Source: Nitrobacter sp039808345 (lineage in GTDB: Bacteria; Pseudomonadota; Alphaproteobacteria; Rhizobiales; Xanthobacteraceae). Taken from it: DNA of 64,000 bases. Shown in pieces: positions 8,462-18,085 of this stretch. Location of the stretch: the NCBI RefSeq assembly GCF_047824785.1, contig NZ_CP181167.1, positions 3,596,001-3,660,000 of the forward strand, given 5' to 3'. Numbering within the stretch: position 1 is the stretch's first letter; every line of letters starts with the position of its first letter. The translations under genes and the position numbers were made by a program. The notes below the pieces were generated by a model that saw nothing but the letters and a program-made list of their open reading frames with translations, did not search any database and was not told where the DNA came from.

Positions 8462-9280
8462 TTATGGCTTATTCGGTTCTTCGAAATCGCTTTCGAAGCG
8501 CAGGTGCTTCACGCTTCGGCCATGACGCCGCACGAGTTTGAGGGCCTCTATCCCAATCTTGATGTGTGTTTCAACATAGTTCTCGGTCACAGCTAAATCC
8601 GACGCTTCGGTTTTCACACCTTCAGGGATCATAGGCTGGTCGGACACGAGAAGCAGCGCTCCGGTGGGGATGCGATTGGCAAATCCCGCAGCAAAGATAG
8701 TCGCAGTCTCCATGTCGATCGCCATGCTCCGTGTGCGACGCAACCGCTCCTTGAAAGCATCATCATGCTCCCAGACGCGACGGTTTGTTGTGTACACGGT
8801 GCCTGTCCAATAATCATGACCCAGGTCGCGGATCATGGTTGACACTGCGCGCTGCAGTTGGAATGCGGGCAGCGCAGGAACCTCCAGCGGAAGATAATCG
8901 TTCGAAGTGCCTTCGCCGCGAATGGCCGCAATGGGCAAGATCAGATCGCCCCTCTGATTCTTGCGTTTCAATCCGCCGCACTTTCCGAGAAATAAAACAG
9001 CCTTTGGGGAAATGGCGCCCAAGAGGTCTATCACGGTCGCGGCATTAGGGCTTCCCATACCGAAATTGATCAAAGTAATACCATCGGCAGTCGCGTTAGG
9101 CATCGGTCGATCCATTCCCTTGATCGATACGTCGTACTGAGCGGCGAACCAGGCGACGTAGGTGCCGAAATTCGTCAAGAGAACATATTGTCCAAATTCA
9201 CTAAGCGGCGTGCCCGTGTAACGCGGCAGCCAATTTTCGACGATCTCTCTTTTCTCTTTCAGTTTCTTCTCCCACGTCAA
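8462..9280 (-). CDS. amn: AMP nucleosidase (phosphorylase-superfamily, short form)
   Basis: A 272-residue protein that would hydrolyse AMP to adenine and ribose 5-phosphate in purine salvage. Family features are KREIVENWLPRYTGTPLSEFGQYVLLTNF near the N terminus, the nucleoside-phosphorylase-fold glycine loop (LFLGKCGGL), and the purine/ribose-binding stretch SMAIDMETATIFAAGF followed by LLLVSDQP. This short form lacks the regulatory N-terminal domain of E. coli Amn. No ATG is in frame near the N terminus; TTG at 9280 is the best start, though the frame is open about 90 bp further up. It stands alone on the minus strand. Confidence 0.85.
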   Translation of the reverse strand: MTWEKKLKEKREIVENWLPRYTGTPLSEFGQYVLLTNFGTYVAWFAAQYDVSIKGMDRPMPNATADGITLINFGMGSPNAATVIDLLGAISPKAVLFLGKCGGLKRKNQRGDLILPIAAIRGEGTSNDYLPLEVPALPAFQLQRAVSTMIRDLGHDYWTGTVYTTNRRVWEHDDAFKERLRRTRSMAIDMETATIFAAGFANRIPTGALLLVSDQPMIPEGVKTEASDLAVTENYVETHIKIGIEALKLVRRHGRSVKHLRFESDFEEPNKP

Positions 9281-10625
9281 ATTGTGCCCAGCACCGCTGG
9301 CTCCGTATCCGTGATGACCTGATAAATGGTGATACTCTGTTGTACCATCGGGAGCTGCATATCAATGGGACATTGAGAGAGCGGGCGGACACCCCAGTCC
9401 TGACCGAAAAGTGTTTCACGAGCGCAGCAAGGCTGAGGCTCCTAAGTGGCAGGCAATGGCACGGAAAGACGCGGGCCATCTCGAACCTGTAATTGAGATT
9501 CTTGATGCCTTCCTTCCCTAAAAATCGGCGCTCATATCGAGCATAGCGCGCCCATTTTTCCACCTGATCATTCCGTATTACCTGCGGAATGCGTTATGGA
9601 GAAGCTGCCGCATCTCCCCTTCGAGAACGTCGAATACGACGTTTGGACCACTGGCAGTTCGCACCTGCAGCTACGAGAGCCTGGGTTTAGGCTTGGACTA
9701 ATCGGCCACTTCCGTATCTATCCAAAGCTGCGGCTGCTGGCACCACAGAGCAGGGCGGCTCGAAACAATTCCGGTTCGACGGCCCACTCTTATGGAATCA
9801 TTCGTTTCAACGCAGCGGAATCATATTTGAGCCGGATTGTCATGAGGCTAAATGCACGTAATCAATGGATCCTGCGCTCCCCTATGGATGGCGGATGGTC
9901 GTCGGCGGTCCACGGAAGCAAGCGCTGTAATGAGTATGAAGCCTCCCCAGTACGAAGATTCCACTGTAAGCGATAAATGGCTGGCCATCGCCAACCCGAG
10001 GTTTCCACAAAACTAACAAGTAAATCCTGAGCATCTCGCCGCCCGGCTTCCTTCTCGGGTTCGACCAAATAGACGGATGGCGTAACCATTTTCGAGTCGT
10101 GAACCTTCAGTTTGAGTAGAGTCCGTCGCTTACGGAGACGGTGCGAGCGGTTCGGTGGAACGCACCCTGACTGCGATCAGTGGCCGGCATAATTCGGCGG
10201 GTGGGCGCAGGCGGCTGACGGTCACGGTCACGGTCATTACGTCGGTCTTTCGTACGCCTGTTTATTGGTCCTCTTGCGCCACTTTTCCTCACCATTATCC
10301 GGCGAGGTATCGGTGCAAAGTCGCTTTGTTTCCACCTCTGGCCACGGCGTCTTCGCCCTATCGCGCCTGTCCAGGCGCTCGCTCGTTGCGACCTGCGCCT
10401 TGATGGGGCGGCTTTCGCCACCGTCGTTATCGTCCGCCACTGGAGTCTGAGGCTGATCGAACGTTCTTCCTCGTCAATCTCGCTCTCGGCCTCCTCTTCG
10501 AAGCGGCGCTCGTCGTCTCGGGCATGGCCGCTCAACTTCCATGTGCCGCACTTGGGACCCCTCTGGCCTTCGTCATGTGAGAAGGCGTCTTAGGGCTCCG
10601 TTTATGCAAAAGTTTGAAAGCGGTC
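9281..10625. other. Gene-poor stretch between amn and the DUF808 gene
   Basis: No recognisable gene. The longest candidate is a plus-strand frame 9596-9976 (126 codons, begins MEKLPHLPFENVEYDV) without a clear ribosome site or family. An inverted repeat ATTCCG-CGGAAT sits just upstream of it at about 9571-9592. Frames on both strands around 10107-10540 are arginine- or serine-rich and look non-coding. The copy of a dispersed repeat at 10241-10309 is listed separately. Confidence 0.4.
10241..10309. repeat. Dispersed 70-bp repeat, copy 1 (copy 2 at 12092-12163)
   Basis: The stretch GGTCTTTCGTACGCCTGTTT...CTCTTGCGCCACTTTTCCTC...GGCGAGGTA reappears at 12092-12163 with a few substitutions and small gaps, in the same orientation. 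The two copies flank the DUF808 gene at about 800 bp on one side and 550 bp on the other. No coding frame or known IS end is recognised. Confidence 0.55.
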
Positions 10626-11543
10626 TCAGTGCTTCCCACTTGGCTTCAAATTCGTTGCCGCGGCAGGGATCGTGCCCGCAAGGATTCCGACAATTCCTGT
10701 GCACAAAGCGGCGACCGCCCATTCCACTATAGAAACGCTACCGCCGGCAGCGACCGCAAGGTCGTGTATGATCTCCTCCGGCATAGCGAACCCAAAGTGG
10801 GCGAGCCCATGTATCAGAATCCCGCCTCCCACCCACAACATTGCAGCGGTGCCGATGAACGACAGCGCGGTAAGTAGCAGAGGCATCGCTCGGACAATCG
10901 CACGGCCCAAACCCGCGGCGGTTCCGCCCGACCTCCACAAGCGCAAGCCGACATCGTCCATTTTCACGATCACGCCGACCACACCATAGATCGCGATGGT
11001 GACGACGACCCCGACCAACGCCAACACCAGTGCCTGAGTGCCGATTGAGGCCTCCGCTAGCTCATTCAATGCGATGACCATTATTTCCGCTGAAAGTACA
11101 AGATCGGTTCGGATCGCGCCGCCAACCTGCCGTGCTTCAAGTTCGGCAGGGTCGTTTATCCGGGCGACTTCCTTGATCGCCTTTTCACCTCTAAGCGACT
11201 TGATAATCTTTTCGACCCCCTCGAAGCTGAGATAGACGCCCCCGAGCATCAAGATCGGCGTCAGCGCCCATTGAGCGAATGCGCTTAATATTAACGCGGC
11301 CGGCAGGATAAACAGCAGCTTGTTACGAAGAGATCCGATCGCGATCTTGGCGATGATCGGCAATTCGCGGGCGGGCGGCAGTCCAACGACATACCCTGGC
11401 GTGACCGCAGCGTCATCGATCACCACGCCTACCGTCTTGCTGCCCGCCCTTGTGGCAGCAGTCATCAGGTCGTCAGCCGATGCTGCTGCAAGTCGTGCCA
11501 GCGCGGCCACATCATCGAGTAACGCTACCAGACCGCCTGCCAT
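10626..11543 (-). CDS. yedI: DUF808 (YedI-like) inner-membrane protein
   Basis: A 305-residue multi-pass protein with the DUF808 opening LVALLDDVAALARLAAAS and the phrases KTVGVVIDDAAVTPGYVVGL and ELPIIAKIAIGSLRNKLLFILPAAL. Further membrane spans follow, ending SIVEWAVAALCTGIVGILAG. E. coli YedI is the reference member and its function is unknown. The start ATG at 11543 has AGGAG five bases upstream. It is a single transcription unit. Confidence 0.88.
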   Translation of the reverse strand: MAGGLVALLDDVAALARLAAASADDLMTAATRAGSKTVGVVIDDAAVTPGYVVGLPPARELPIIAKIAIGSLRNKLLFILPAALILSAFAQWALTPILMLGGVYLSFEGVEKIIKSLRGEKAIKEVARINDPAELEARQVGGAIRTDLVLSAEIMVIALNELAEASIGTQALVLALVGVVVTIAIYGVVGVIVKMDDVGLRLWRSGGTAAGLGRAIVRAMPLLLTALSFIGTAAMLWVGGGILIHGLAHFGFAMPEEIIHDLAVAAGGSVSIVEWAVAALCTGIVGILAGTIPAAATNLKPSGKH

Positions 11544-12299
11544 GCTTCTCCTGTTGTTCGCCTCCTAGGTCACAAACCCATAAGCGGCATTCCGTTTTTG
11601 GTCGAAGGGCGATTCAAGCGTCGAGCAATGAAGGAGTAACACGGCCCGGTGCAGCAGCGTTCCAAGAGTTCGTCCCGACAGGCAGCAAATCGCGGTCAAG
11701 AATTCCATGCTAGCAGCAAGGCCGCCCCCTCAGGGCGGGGTGCACTGACAACCGGCAGATTCCGGCCAAGGTAGATAGCGGACAACAGATCAGTGAGTTT
11801 TGAGCGCTCCGGTTTAATGATCAGGGCTTTTGTCTCTGCTCCTCTGATTCTCATGTGAATCTCTCAAACCGTAGCAACTGTAGCAATGCATCCCCGCGAT
11901 TGTGCAAGCTGGAGCCGCCAACCTTCGCGAGATGTAAGAAGAGCGATCCGCTATCAAGGGAGATGATGCCGGCGTCGCGGTCACAGAGGTTACGCAGTGA
12001 AAGGTTTTTCCAGCCTTTCTAAAAAGGAGCCCCAAATCGCTCGTTCGGGGATGGCTATTGCCCACGCTTGCTCAGGTGCTTAAGCCAAAAAGACGGTCTT
12101 TTTTGTGCGCCTATTTATTGAGTCCTCTTGCGTCACTTTTCCTCACCATTCCCGGGCGAGGTTAGTTGCGATGGTTACGGTAGACTGGACGCCATCGTGA
12201 TGCTGATTCCCGTGGGCAATGACGAATGAACCTGCATCCCGAACCGATCGACAGAAGGGTGCGCCCCTCAGACCAGCATCTGACAGAGGAGACGAATAC
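11544..12299. other. Intergenic stretch with a GC hairpin and repeat copy 2
   Basis: No gene recognised over about 755 bp. CCGCCC at 11722-11727 pairs with GGGCGG at 11733-11738, a small GC-rich hairpin. The second copy of the 70-bp dispersed repeat is at 12092-12163. The minus-strand frame 11814-12065 has no recognisable features. Confidence 0.4.
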
Positions 12300-12747
12300 A
12301 TGCCAGTACTCTGCGACTTTACAGTTCTGAATAAGCCAGGATCGGGTGGACTTGCGGGCCGTGACGGCAGCTTCGATCGGCCCTATGTCATTGGTGACAA
12401 TCTCACTACGGCGTTCCGGCATACATTCAACACAGGGGGTCGGCACCAGTCGCCCGGCCTTCTGACCTTGATGGTGAGGCGGCTGACCCGCGGATCCGCA
12501 CGAGTAGCGATCCACAGTTCGCTGAACGGCGAAGTCACCATTGGACGGATCCAGGCCAGTTCAGCATCCCATGGAGAATTTTGGCGACATGAGCAGTTCG
12601 TCATTCCCACGAATGTCCTGAGCCCACGCCTCGTCTGAGGTCAACACGCTAGTTGTCGGACGGGTCGATGATGGTCAGCCTGGCGGCGGCCAGTTCGACG
12701 ACTTCGAAGTCAGGGATATTGTCTGCTTCTTCCATCAGAAAAATTGA
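12300..12747 (+). pseudogene. Unknown protein gene with a +1 frameshift
   Basis: ATG at 12300 follows GAGGAGACGAATAC, a good ribosome site. The product begins MPVLCDFTVLNKPG and continues with a beta-rich pattern (LLTLMVRRLTRGSARVAIHS, GEVTIGRIQ). The first frame stops at 12638 after NVLSPRLV. One extra base (CGTCTGAGGTC) near 12636 explains this: the next frame reads on as EVNTLVVGRVDDGQPGGGQFDDF and stops at 12747. The joined product would be about 148 residues. I do not know the family; the good ribosome site and continuity across the shift show it was a real gene. Confidence 0.55.
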
Positions 12748-12784
12748 GCCGATGTCTGCGCCGACGACTTGCGTATGGTCGGCG

Positions 12785-13090
12785 GCGCACTTCGTTTTCT
12801 AGGCAGCCCCGCGCTGGGCACGCGGGCGCCGCGCGACAGCAGCGCGAGTATCACATCGGTGGCGATCATGGTCTTGATCCAGTCTCGTCCATGAAGACGA
12901 GGCGCTGAGGATCAAGGCCAGGCTGCCACGATAGCCAGTATCGCCGTCGGCGGGCCACATTAAGCCGGCCTTGTTCAAGAGCGAACAGCTTTTTTTGAAT
13001 CGCAGCCCCTCGTGGCGCATGAACAGCCACACCGCATGTGCGAGACCTCGACCCCGCGCGCCGCCAATGTTAGGAAAGGGCTGCGGCCGA
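12785..13090 (-). pseudogene. Decayed IS630-family transposase fragment
   Basis: Read on the minus strand in shifting frames, this shows WLFMRHEGLRFKKS, then DPQRLVFMDETG. These are the N-terminal linker and first catalytic Asp region of a different IS630 subgroup from the element at 344-1475. Several frameshifts and no ends are visible. The rest of 12748-13386 holds nothing I can name apart from the upstream region of the DUF4157 gene. Confidence 0.5.
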
Positions 13091-13386
13091 AGTCCAGGGG
13101 ACCGAAGCCACTCATCGAGATGCGCAGCTGTATATGTATGCCGCGCCTTCTTTATAAGCTCCTGTTGCTGCTATCCTCGCAGAAGCTGCTGCGCTTCCGT
13201 CCGCAGACGTGCGGCCTCCTGAACGCAGTGTTGAAGTCGCGGTATTCCCACCCTGGCGAGGCCTCCGGCGCCGACTTGCCCAGTTCTTTCCAGCGCGGTA
13301 TCTTCAGTCGGCGCGCAACCGGGCTCAACCGCTTGAGCGCGGCGCGGGCAGCATGATTGCCGCTCATCCTTTTGGAGGGAAACGCT

Positions 13387-15669
13387 ATGGCGTTCGTTTC
13401 CAGAGCCCATTCGGATAGCACACCCATCAGCGCGCCTCCCTTAAAAGCAACCGCAGCGACCCGACCTTCGCTAAGCTTCGCCGGCAGTGTCGGGCGAGAT
13501 GAGCTGCACATCGGCGCGATTGACGATCCATTAGAGCGCGAAGCAGATCGGATCGCCACCGCCGTTCTCGCTGGTAACGCAGTGGGAGCCGTAAGCAGCG
13601 CGCCGATAGCGGCTCCGCAACGGAAATGCGCGCAATGCGATGAAGAAGAAGATGCAAGCATCCAACGCAAGGGCTCGGATAACTCTAGTGGTCGCGTCGC
13701 GCGGTCCGACGTAGCTGCGGCGGCTCAAGCGGTTTTCAGTGGTGGCGCGCAGCTCACGCCCAGCCAGCGCGCCTATTTTGAACCAAGGTTCGGACGGAGT
13801 TTCTCGGACGTGCGACTCCATTTCGATGGCGCAGCCGCATCGGCCGCCGATAAAATAGATGCGCGCGCCTTCACGCTCGGTAAGGATGTCGCCTTCGGGC
13901 GCGGCGCATATAGACCCGAGACGGCTGGCGGCTGCTGGCTCCTCGCGCATGAATTGGCTCATGTCGCGCAGCAGAGAGGTACCCATGCGCCGATGCTGCA
14001 ACGCGAGCCAAAGTCCAAAGCCGACATGGAGCGCGAAGCCGCCATCGAGCGCGCGCGCGCGGCGGGCGCATTCTGCACAACGGCGCAGGACGAGGCGCAA
14101 TTCGACGCCGAAGAAGCGCTCCGTCTCAAACACGACAAGAGCAATGACGCGAACTACGCCGTCTTGCTCGGCAGGAAAGACAGGGCGTTGATCCAAAAAA
14201 GGCAATCGGTATCGGTGCAGCTATCATCGGAGATTGCAACGAAGACGCGCTTTTTCAAGGATAAGGCAAAAGCTAGCTATCTGCAGATGGTTGGCAACGC
14301 CGTGATCGATTTTGGCGGGTCGGACGCGGGGATGGTGATTATGGAGACTTGCGCCAGCGAGATCAAAATAGAAAAGCCGCAGTCTAGCGGCGATCTATTC
14401 GAACAATACAGGCGCGATATCCATGGTTTGAACTGCGACATCGCCAAACGCGAATTCATGCTGCAATATGAAGACGAGCCTTGGAATACGCGATGCATGA
14501 AAATCAACACCGATGAGGAGTACTCAAGCAATTATTTCGATCGAAACATATCTAGCGCCGTTGGCTATGCGGTGCCGGGGACGACCTGGGAAAATGTCCA
14601 GTACGACAGCTTCCACGTCCTGCTCGTAAAATACAAGAACGGCACGTCAGAGTACTTCGTGCTGAACGACGTCGGCGATTTTCACTATGGGCACACAGCG
14701 TCTGTCATACTCGACCATTTATACATAAAGAGAAAGAATGGATTGGTGTATCCCGCGACCAACGGGAAGATATATTTCCATCAGAATCTAACTCCCAACA
14801 TCATCTCATATAAAAACGGCCTCAAATATCAAGTCAAAGAACTGCAGCAGCTTTACAGCCTTCTGCAGGTGGGCGGGACCTTTGCCTCGATCTTGGGATT
14901 CTATGGCGCGGCACAAGGCAGCTTCAAGGCTTCGATCGGCGCGTTCAGACGAACGGGCCCGGCGGTGCTTCCTGGCCGGCCCCTACCGGGCATTGGCGTA
15001 GGACGATCGCGATCGTCGAGCGTCGGCGGCCAGACAGGTGGAGCGGTCGGGGGTCCGAAAATCACATCACAAATGGGCGAGGACGCCGGCAAGGGAGCGC
15101 CCAAGGGAAGGCTAGGAGGCGGCGCCGACGCTCCGAAAGTTTCGACGACGGCGGGCGAAGAAGGCGCCTTCAAAGGCGATCCCAAGAGCAAGACATCCGG
15201 CCGCCGCGACCCAGGCGCAAAGGCCACATCGACCGTCGAGCAAGGGCAATCCGCGGGCGACAGGATAACGACCTCCGGTGGGGGGCGGGGCGAATATAGA
15301 CCCCTTAGCAAGAGTCCGGACATAGGAGTGCTGGAAGTCAGAGACGACGGCTCGGTGAGCATCGTCTCGGCGAACAGAAAGGACGAGCTGGCGCCTGGCG
15401 TAATGGTCGGAACGCACATCAATCTGGCGAACCACGCCAACGGACTGGGCCCGGCGACGGAAGGCGCGGCGCGCTATCGCTTTTATATGTCGAATGGAAA
15501 AGTTGACAATGTCCAACCCCTGAGCAGGTCTCCGCAAAGCCCCGAGCGGGTCGGCGAGATCGAGCGCGCTCTGCGGCGAAATCGTCTCCTGTCCGACAGG
15601 CTGACCATCATCGACCTTTCCGAGGGAAAAAACGACGCGTCCCTGAAGAAGACCATTATGTCCCGATAA
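13387..15669 (+). CDS. DUF4157 protein, putative contractile-injection-system-associated effector
   Basis: A 760-residue protein; ATG 13387 follows GGAGGG at good distance. The N-terminal region has the typical IGAIDDPLEREADRIATAV helix and RKCAQCDEEED motif. The DUF4157 core (YFEPRFGRSFSDVRLHFDGA...ARAFTLGKDVAFG) ends in a zinc-protease-like HELAH at residues 188-192. Known family context: DUF4157 is strongly enriched beside extracellular contractile injection systems and in polymorphic toxins. Residues about 225-520 form an unknown charged domain with lower GC. A Gly/Ser/Lys-rich linker follows to about 640, then an unknown C-terminal domain (DIGVLEVRDDGSVSIVS...GTHINLANHANG) that may be the active part. 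No injection-system structural gene is in the window. Confidence 0.8.
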   Translation: MAFVSRAHSDSTPISAPPLKATAATRPSLSFAGSVGRDELHIGAIDDPLEREADRIATAVLAGNAVGAVSSAPIAAPQRKCAQCDEEEDASIQRKGSDNSSGRVARSDVAAAAQAVFSGGAQLTPSQRAYFEPRFGRSFSDVRLHFDGAAASAADKIDARAFTLGKDVAFGRGAYRPETAGGCWLLAHELAHVAQQRGTHAPMLQREPKSKADMEREAAIERARAAGAFCTTAQDEAQFDAEEALRLKHDKSNDANYAVLLGRKDRALIQKRQSVSVQLSSEIATKTRFFKDKAKASYLQMVGNAVIDFGGSDAGMVIMETCASEIKIEKPQSSGDLFEQYRRDIHGLNCDIAKREFMLQYEDEPWNTRCMKINTDEEYSSNYFDRNISSAVGYAVPGTTWENVQYDSFHVLLVKYKNGTSEYFVLNDVGDFHYGHTASVILDHLYIKRKNGLVYPATNGKIYFHQNLTPNIISYKNGLKYQVKELQQLYSLLQVGGTFASILGFYGAAQGSFKASIGAFRRTGPAVLPGRPLPGIGVGRSRSSSVGGQTGGAVGGPKITSQMGEDAGKGAPKGRLGGGADAPKVSTTAGEEGAFKGDPKSKTSGRRDPGAKATSTVEQGQSAGDRITTSGGGRGEYRPLSKSPDIGVLEVRDDGSVSIVSANRKDELAPGVMVGTHINLANHANGLGPATEGAARYRFYMSNGKVDNVQPLSRSPQSPERVGEIERALRRNRLLSDRLTIIDLSEGKNDASLKKTIMSR

Positions 15670-15812
15670 GTGGACGTCGCCGCCATGACGCACGAAGCCG
15701 ATGCACATTCGCCCGAACAGCGCAGATGGCTTAACGCTCGTCCTCGCGAGGATCGGCACCTAGCTAGACAAAAAGGGAAGAGGCGGATGAGGAGACGCTC
15801 GCCCCCATCTAT

Positions 15813-15853
15813 TAGAGACTTTCACCGTTCCACAGAAACGGTGAAAGTCTCTA
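15813..15853. terminator. Perfect 17-bp hairpin downstream of the DUF4157 gene
   Basis: TAGAGACTTTCACCGTT and its exact complement AACGGTGAAAGTCTCTA enclose a 7-base loop (CCACAGA). It lies 144 bp past the DUF4157 stop and 45 bp before the nested IS3 element. No T run follows, so it may be a terminator, a recombination site or the end of a lost mobile element. Nothing else is seen in 15670-15897. Confidence 0.5.
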
Positions 15854-15968
15854 GCTTTGACGCGTTTTCTTCACGCGAACCGGATTCCACTTCGCTCTGT
15901 CCGTCGTCAGAACATTTGGCGCAGATGGCTGCTTGATTTAGCGGAGTGTCGGCCTCTGGTTGGTGATG

Positions 15969-16949
15969 TTAAGCGGCGAGCTTGCGGTGTTGCAAGCGCC
16001 TGAATTGGATTGTCTGTCGTTTGATCCTTTCGCGTTGTTCGATGATGGCAGAGGCCCTACCGAAGTAGGCGTCGGCCGGCGTGACGTTGCCGAGACTCTC
16101 GTGATAGCGGCGATGATTGTAATGTTCGACGAAGGCCTCGATCTGGTGTTCGAGATCGCCGGGCAGGAAGTAGTTTTCCAGCAGGATGCGGTTCTTGAGC
16201 GTCTGGTGCCAGCGCTCGATCTTGCCCTGGGTCTGCGGGTGAAGCGGCGCTCCGCGAACATGACTCATACCGTTGGCGCCGATCCATTCAGCGAGTTCGG
16301 CCGCGATGTAAGACGGCCCGTTGTCGCTGAGCAGCTTTGGCTTGTGCAGCACCCTGGCGCTGTCGCAGCCTGATGCCGTGAGCGCCAGTTCCAGTGTGTC
16401 GGTGACATCCTCGGCCCGCATGGTCGTGCACAGCTTCCAGGCGATGATATAGCGGGAGAAGTCGTCGAGCACGGTGGACAGATAGACCCAGCCCCAGCCG
16501 ATGATCTTGAAGTAAGTGAAGTCGGTCTGCCACATCTCGTTGGGCCGCGTCGTCTTGTCCTTGAACTCGTCGGCAGCCTTGATCACCACGAATGCCGGGC
16601 TGGGGATGAGATCGTGGGCCTTGAGCAGGCGATAGACGGTGGCTTCCGAGACGAAGTAGCGCTTCTCGTCGGTGAATCGCACCGCCAATTCGCGCGGCGA
16701 CAGCTCGGATTGCTCCAGCGCCAATTCGATGATCTGAGCCTGGATATTGTCGCCGATGCGGTTCCAGACCCGGCTCGGCCGGGAAGGACGATCCTCCAAC
16801 GCTTCGAGCCCGCCTTCAAGGTAGCGGTCATACCAGCGGTAGAAGGTGCGCCGAGCAATGCCGATTTGATCGAGCGTCTTCTTCGCGGGAAGATGCGACT
16901 GCTCAATCATTCTGATGATCTCGAGCTTCTCAGATGCGGGGTATCTCAT
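15969..16949 (-). CDS. IS3-family transposase OrfB (copy 1)
   Basis: A 326-residue DDE transposase beginning MRYPASEKLEIIRMIEQSHL. The HTH region (GIARRTFYRWYDRYLEGG) is followed by the rve core with WQTDFTYFKIIGWGWVY, LLSDNGPSYIAAEL and QGKIERWHQTLKNRILLENY carrying the D, D and E residues. Its orfA partner is now 1.36 kb away because of the IS1111 insertion. The frameshift fusion protein can therefore no longer be made from this copy. The second copy at 51847-52827 differs at five residues near the N terminus. Confidence 0.93.
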   Translation of the reverse strand: MRYPASEKLEIIRMIEQSHLPAKKTLDQIGIARRTFYRWYDRYLEGGLEALEDRPSRPSRVWNRIGDNIQAQIIELALEQSELSPRELAVRFTDEKRYFVSEATVYRLLKAHDLIPSPAFVVIKAADEFKDKTTRPNEMWQTDFTYFKIIGWGWVYLSTVLDDFSRYIIAWKLCTTMRAEDVTDTLELALTASGCDSARVLHKPKLLSDNGPSYIAAELAEWIGANGMSHVRGAPLHPQTQGKIERWHQTLKNRILLENYFLPGDLEHQIEAFVEHYNHRRYHESLGNVTPADAYFGRASAIIEQRERIKRQTIQFRRLQHRKLAA

Positions 16950-17050
16950 TCGTCGTCGCCCCCATCCGCGATCATGCTTATGGAATGGCCCGTCCCTTTC
17001 TCCGGCATCAAGTACGATGCTGGTGTCAAAAACGGGAAAGGAATGAGCTA

Positions 17051-18085
17051 ATGTCTATAACAATCCTCGGGGTTGATCTGGGAAAGAACTCTTGCAGCGT
17101 TGTTGGAGTCGACACGACCGGTGCTGTAGTCGTTCGTCGAACGATGCGCCGGCAAACGCTGGTCGAATATGTGACGAAACTTCCGGCCTGTGTAGTTGCG
17201 ATGGAAGCATGCTGCGGCGCCCATCACCTGGGCCGCCTGTTTGTCGCGCAAGGTCATAAGATCCGGTTGATGTCACCGGAATACGTCCGTCCATATATTA
17301 AAGCTCAGAAAAACGACGACCGCGATGCTGAAGGAATCGCCGAAGCTGCCTCACGACCGACAATGCGGTTCGTCGAACTCAAGAGCCAGGAGCAGTTGGA
17401 TATTCAAACGCTGCATCGTGTGCGCTCGCGCCTCGTGGCAGAACGAACCAACCTCATCAATCAACTACGCGCGATCCTGCTGGAGCGCGGGGAGATCTTC
17501 CCGGCCGGCCGGCGGAAATTCGAGCTTGGCGTGGATGGCATGCTTGTCGATGGCGATCAAACATTGTCACCGCGTATACGCCAGTTAGCTGGCGATTTAC
17601 GTACCGAATGGAGAGAACTCGACGCGAAAATCGCGGCGTTGAATGGCGAATTTGTCAAACTGTCACGCAATGATCCCGCAGCTTGCAGGTTGACTTCGAT
17701 CCCTGGCGTTGGCGTGCTCAACGCAACGGCCCTGGTCGCTGCGGTTGGCGATGCAAGTAATTTTGCCAAGGCCCGGGACCTGGGCGCCTGGCTCGGGTTG
17801 GTTCCGAAACAATCCAGCACGGGAGGTAAGGCTCGGCTGCTCGGGATATCCAAGCGTGGCAACACTTATTTGCGCACTCTACTCATCCACGGCGCTCGCG
17901 CGGCTTTGCCATCGCTGTCACAAAGCGATACGCCACTGGGGCGGTGGCTGAAGGCAATGATCGAGCGGGGCGTACACCGTAACGCCGTAGTGGTGGCTTT
18001 AGCCAACAAGCTGGCGCGGATAGCTTGGGCCATCTTGCGCAAGGAAGCGCGCTTTGAACGCAGTTACCCGGTAGCCGTGGTTTAA
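17051..18085 (+). CDS. IS1111-group (IS110 family) transposase, copy 1
   Basis: A 344-residue recombinase. The N-terminal RuvC-like DEDD domain is visible as ILGVDLGKNSCSVVGVD, VVAMEACCGAHHLGR and KNDDRDAEGIAEAA. A coiled middle (RSRLVAERTNLINQLRAILLERG) leads to the C-terminal transposase domain (LTSIPGVGVLNATALVAAVGD, LGISKRGNTYLRTLLIHGAR). IS110 enzymes recombine DNA under guidance of an element-encoded bridge RNA, with no DDE chemistry. The start ATG has AAGGA upstream. The product is identical to that of copy 2. Confidence 0.93.
   Translation: MSITILGVDLGKNSCSVVGVDTTGAVVVRRTMRRQTLVEYVTKLPACVVAMEACCGAHHLGRLFVAQGHKIRLMSPEYVRPYIKAQKNDDRDAEGIAEAASRPTMRFVELKSQEQLDIQTLHRVRSRLVAERTNLINQLRAILLERGEIFPAGRRKFELGVDGMLVDGDQTLSPRIRQLAGDLRTEWRELDAKIAALNGEFVKLSRNDPAACRLTSIPGVGVLNATALVAAVGDASNFAKARDLGAWLGLVPKQSSTGGKARLLGISKRGNTYLRTLLIHGARAALPSLSQSDTPLGRWLKAMIERGVHRNAVVVALANKLARIAWAILRKEARFERSYPVAVV

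Noticed and set aside
10107..10535. Arginine-rich 142-codon minus-strand protein
   Set aside because: Low-complexity composition in all frames, no ribosome site, and it overlaps a dispersed repeat.
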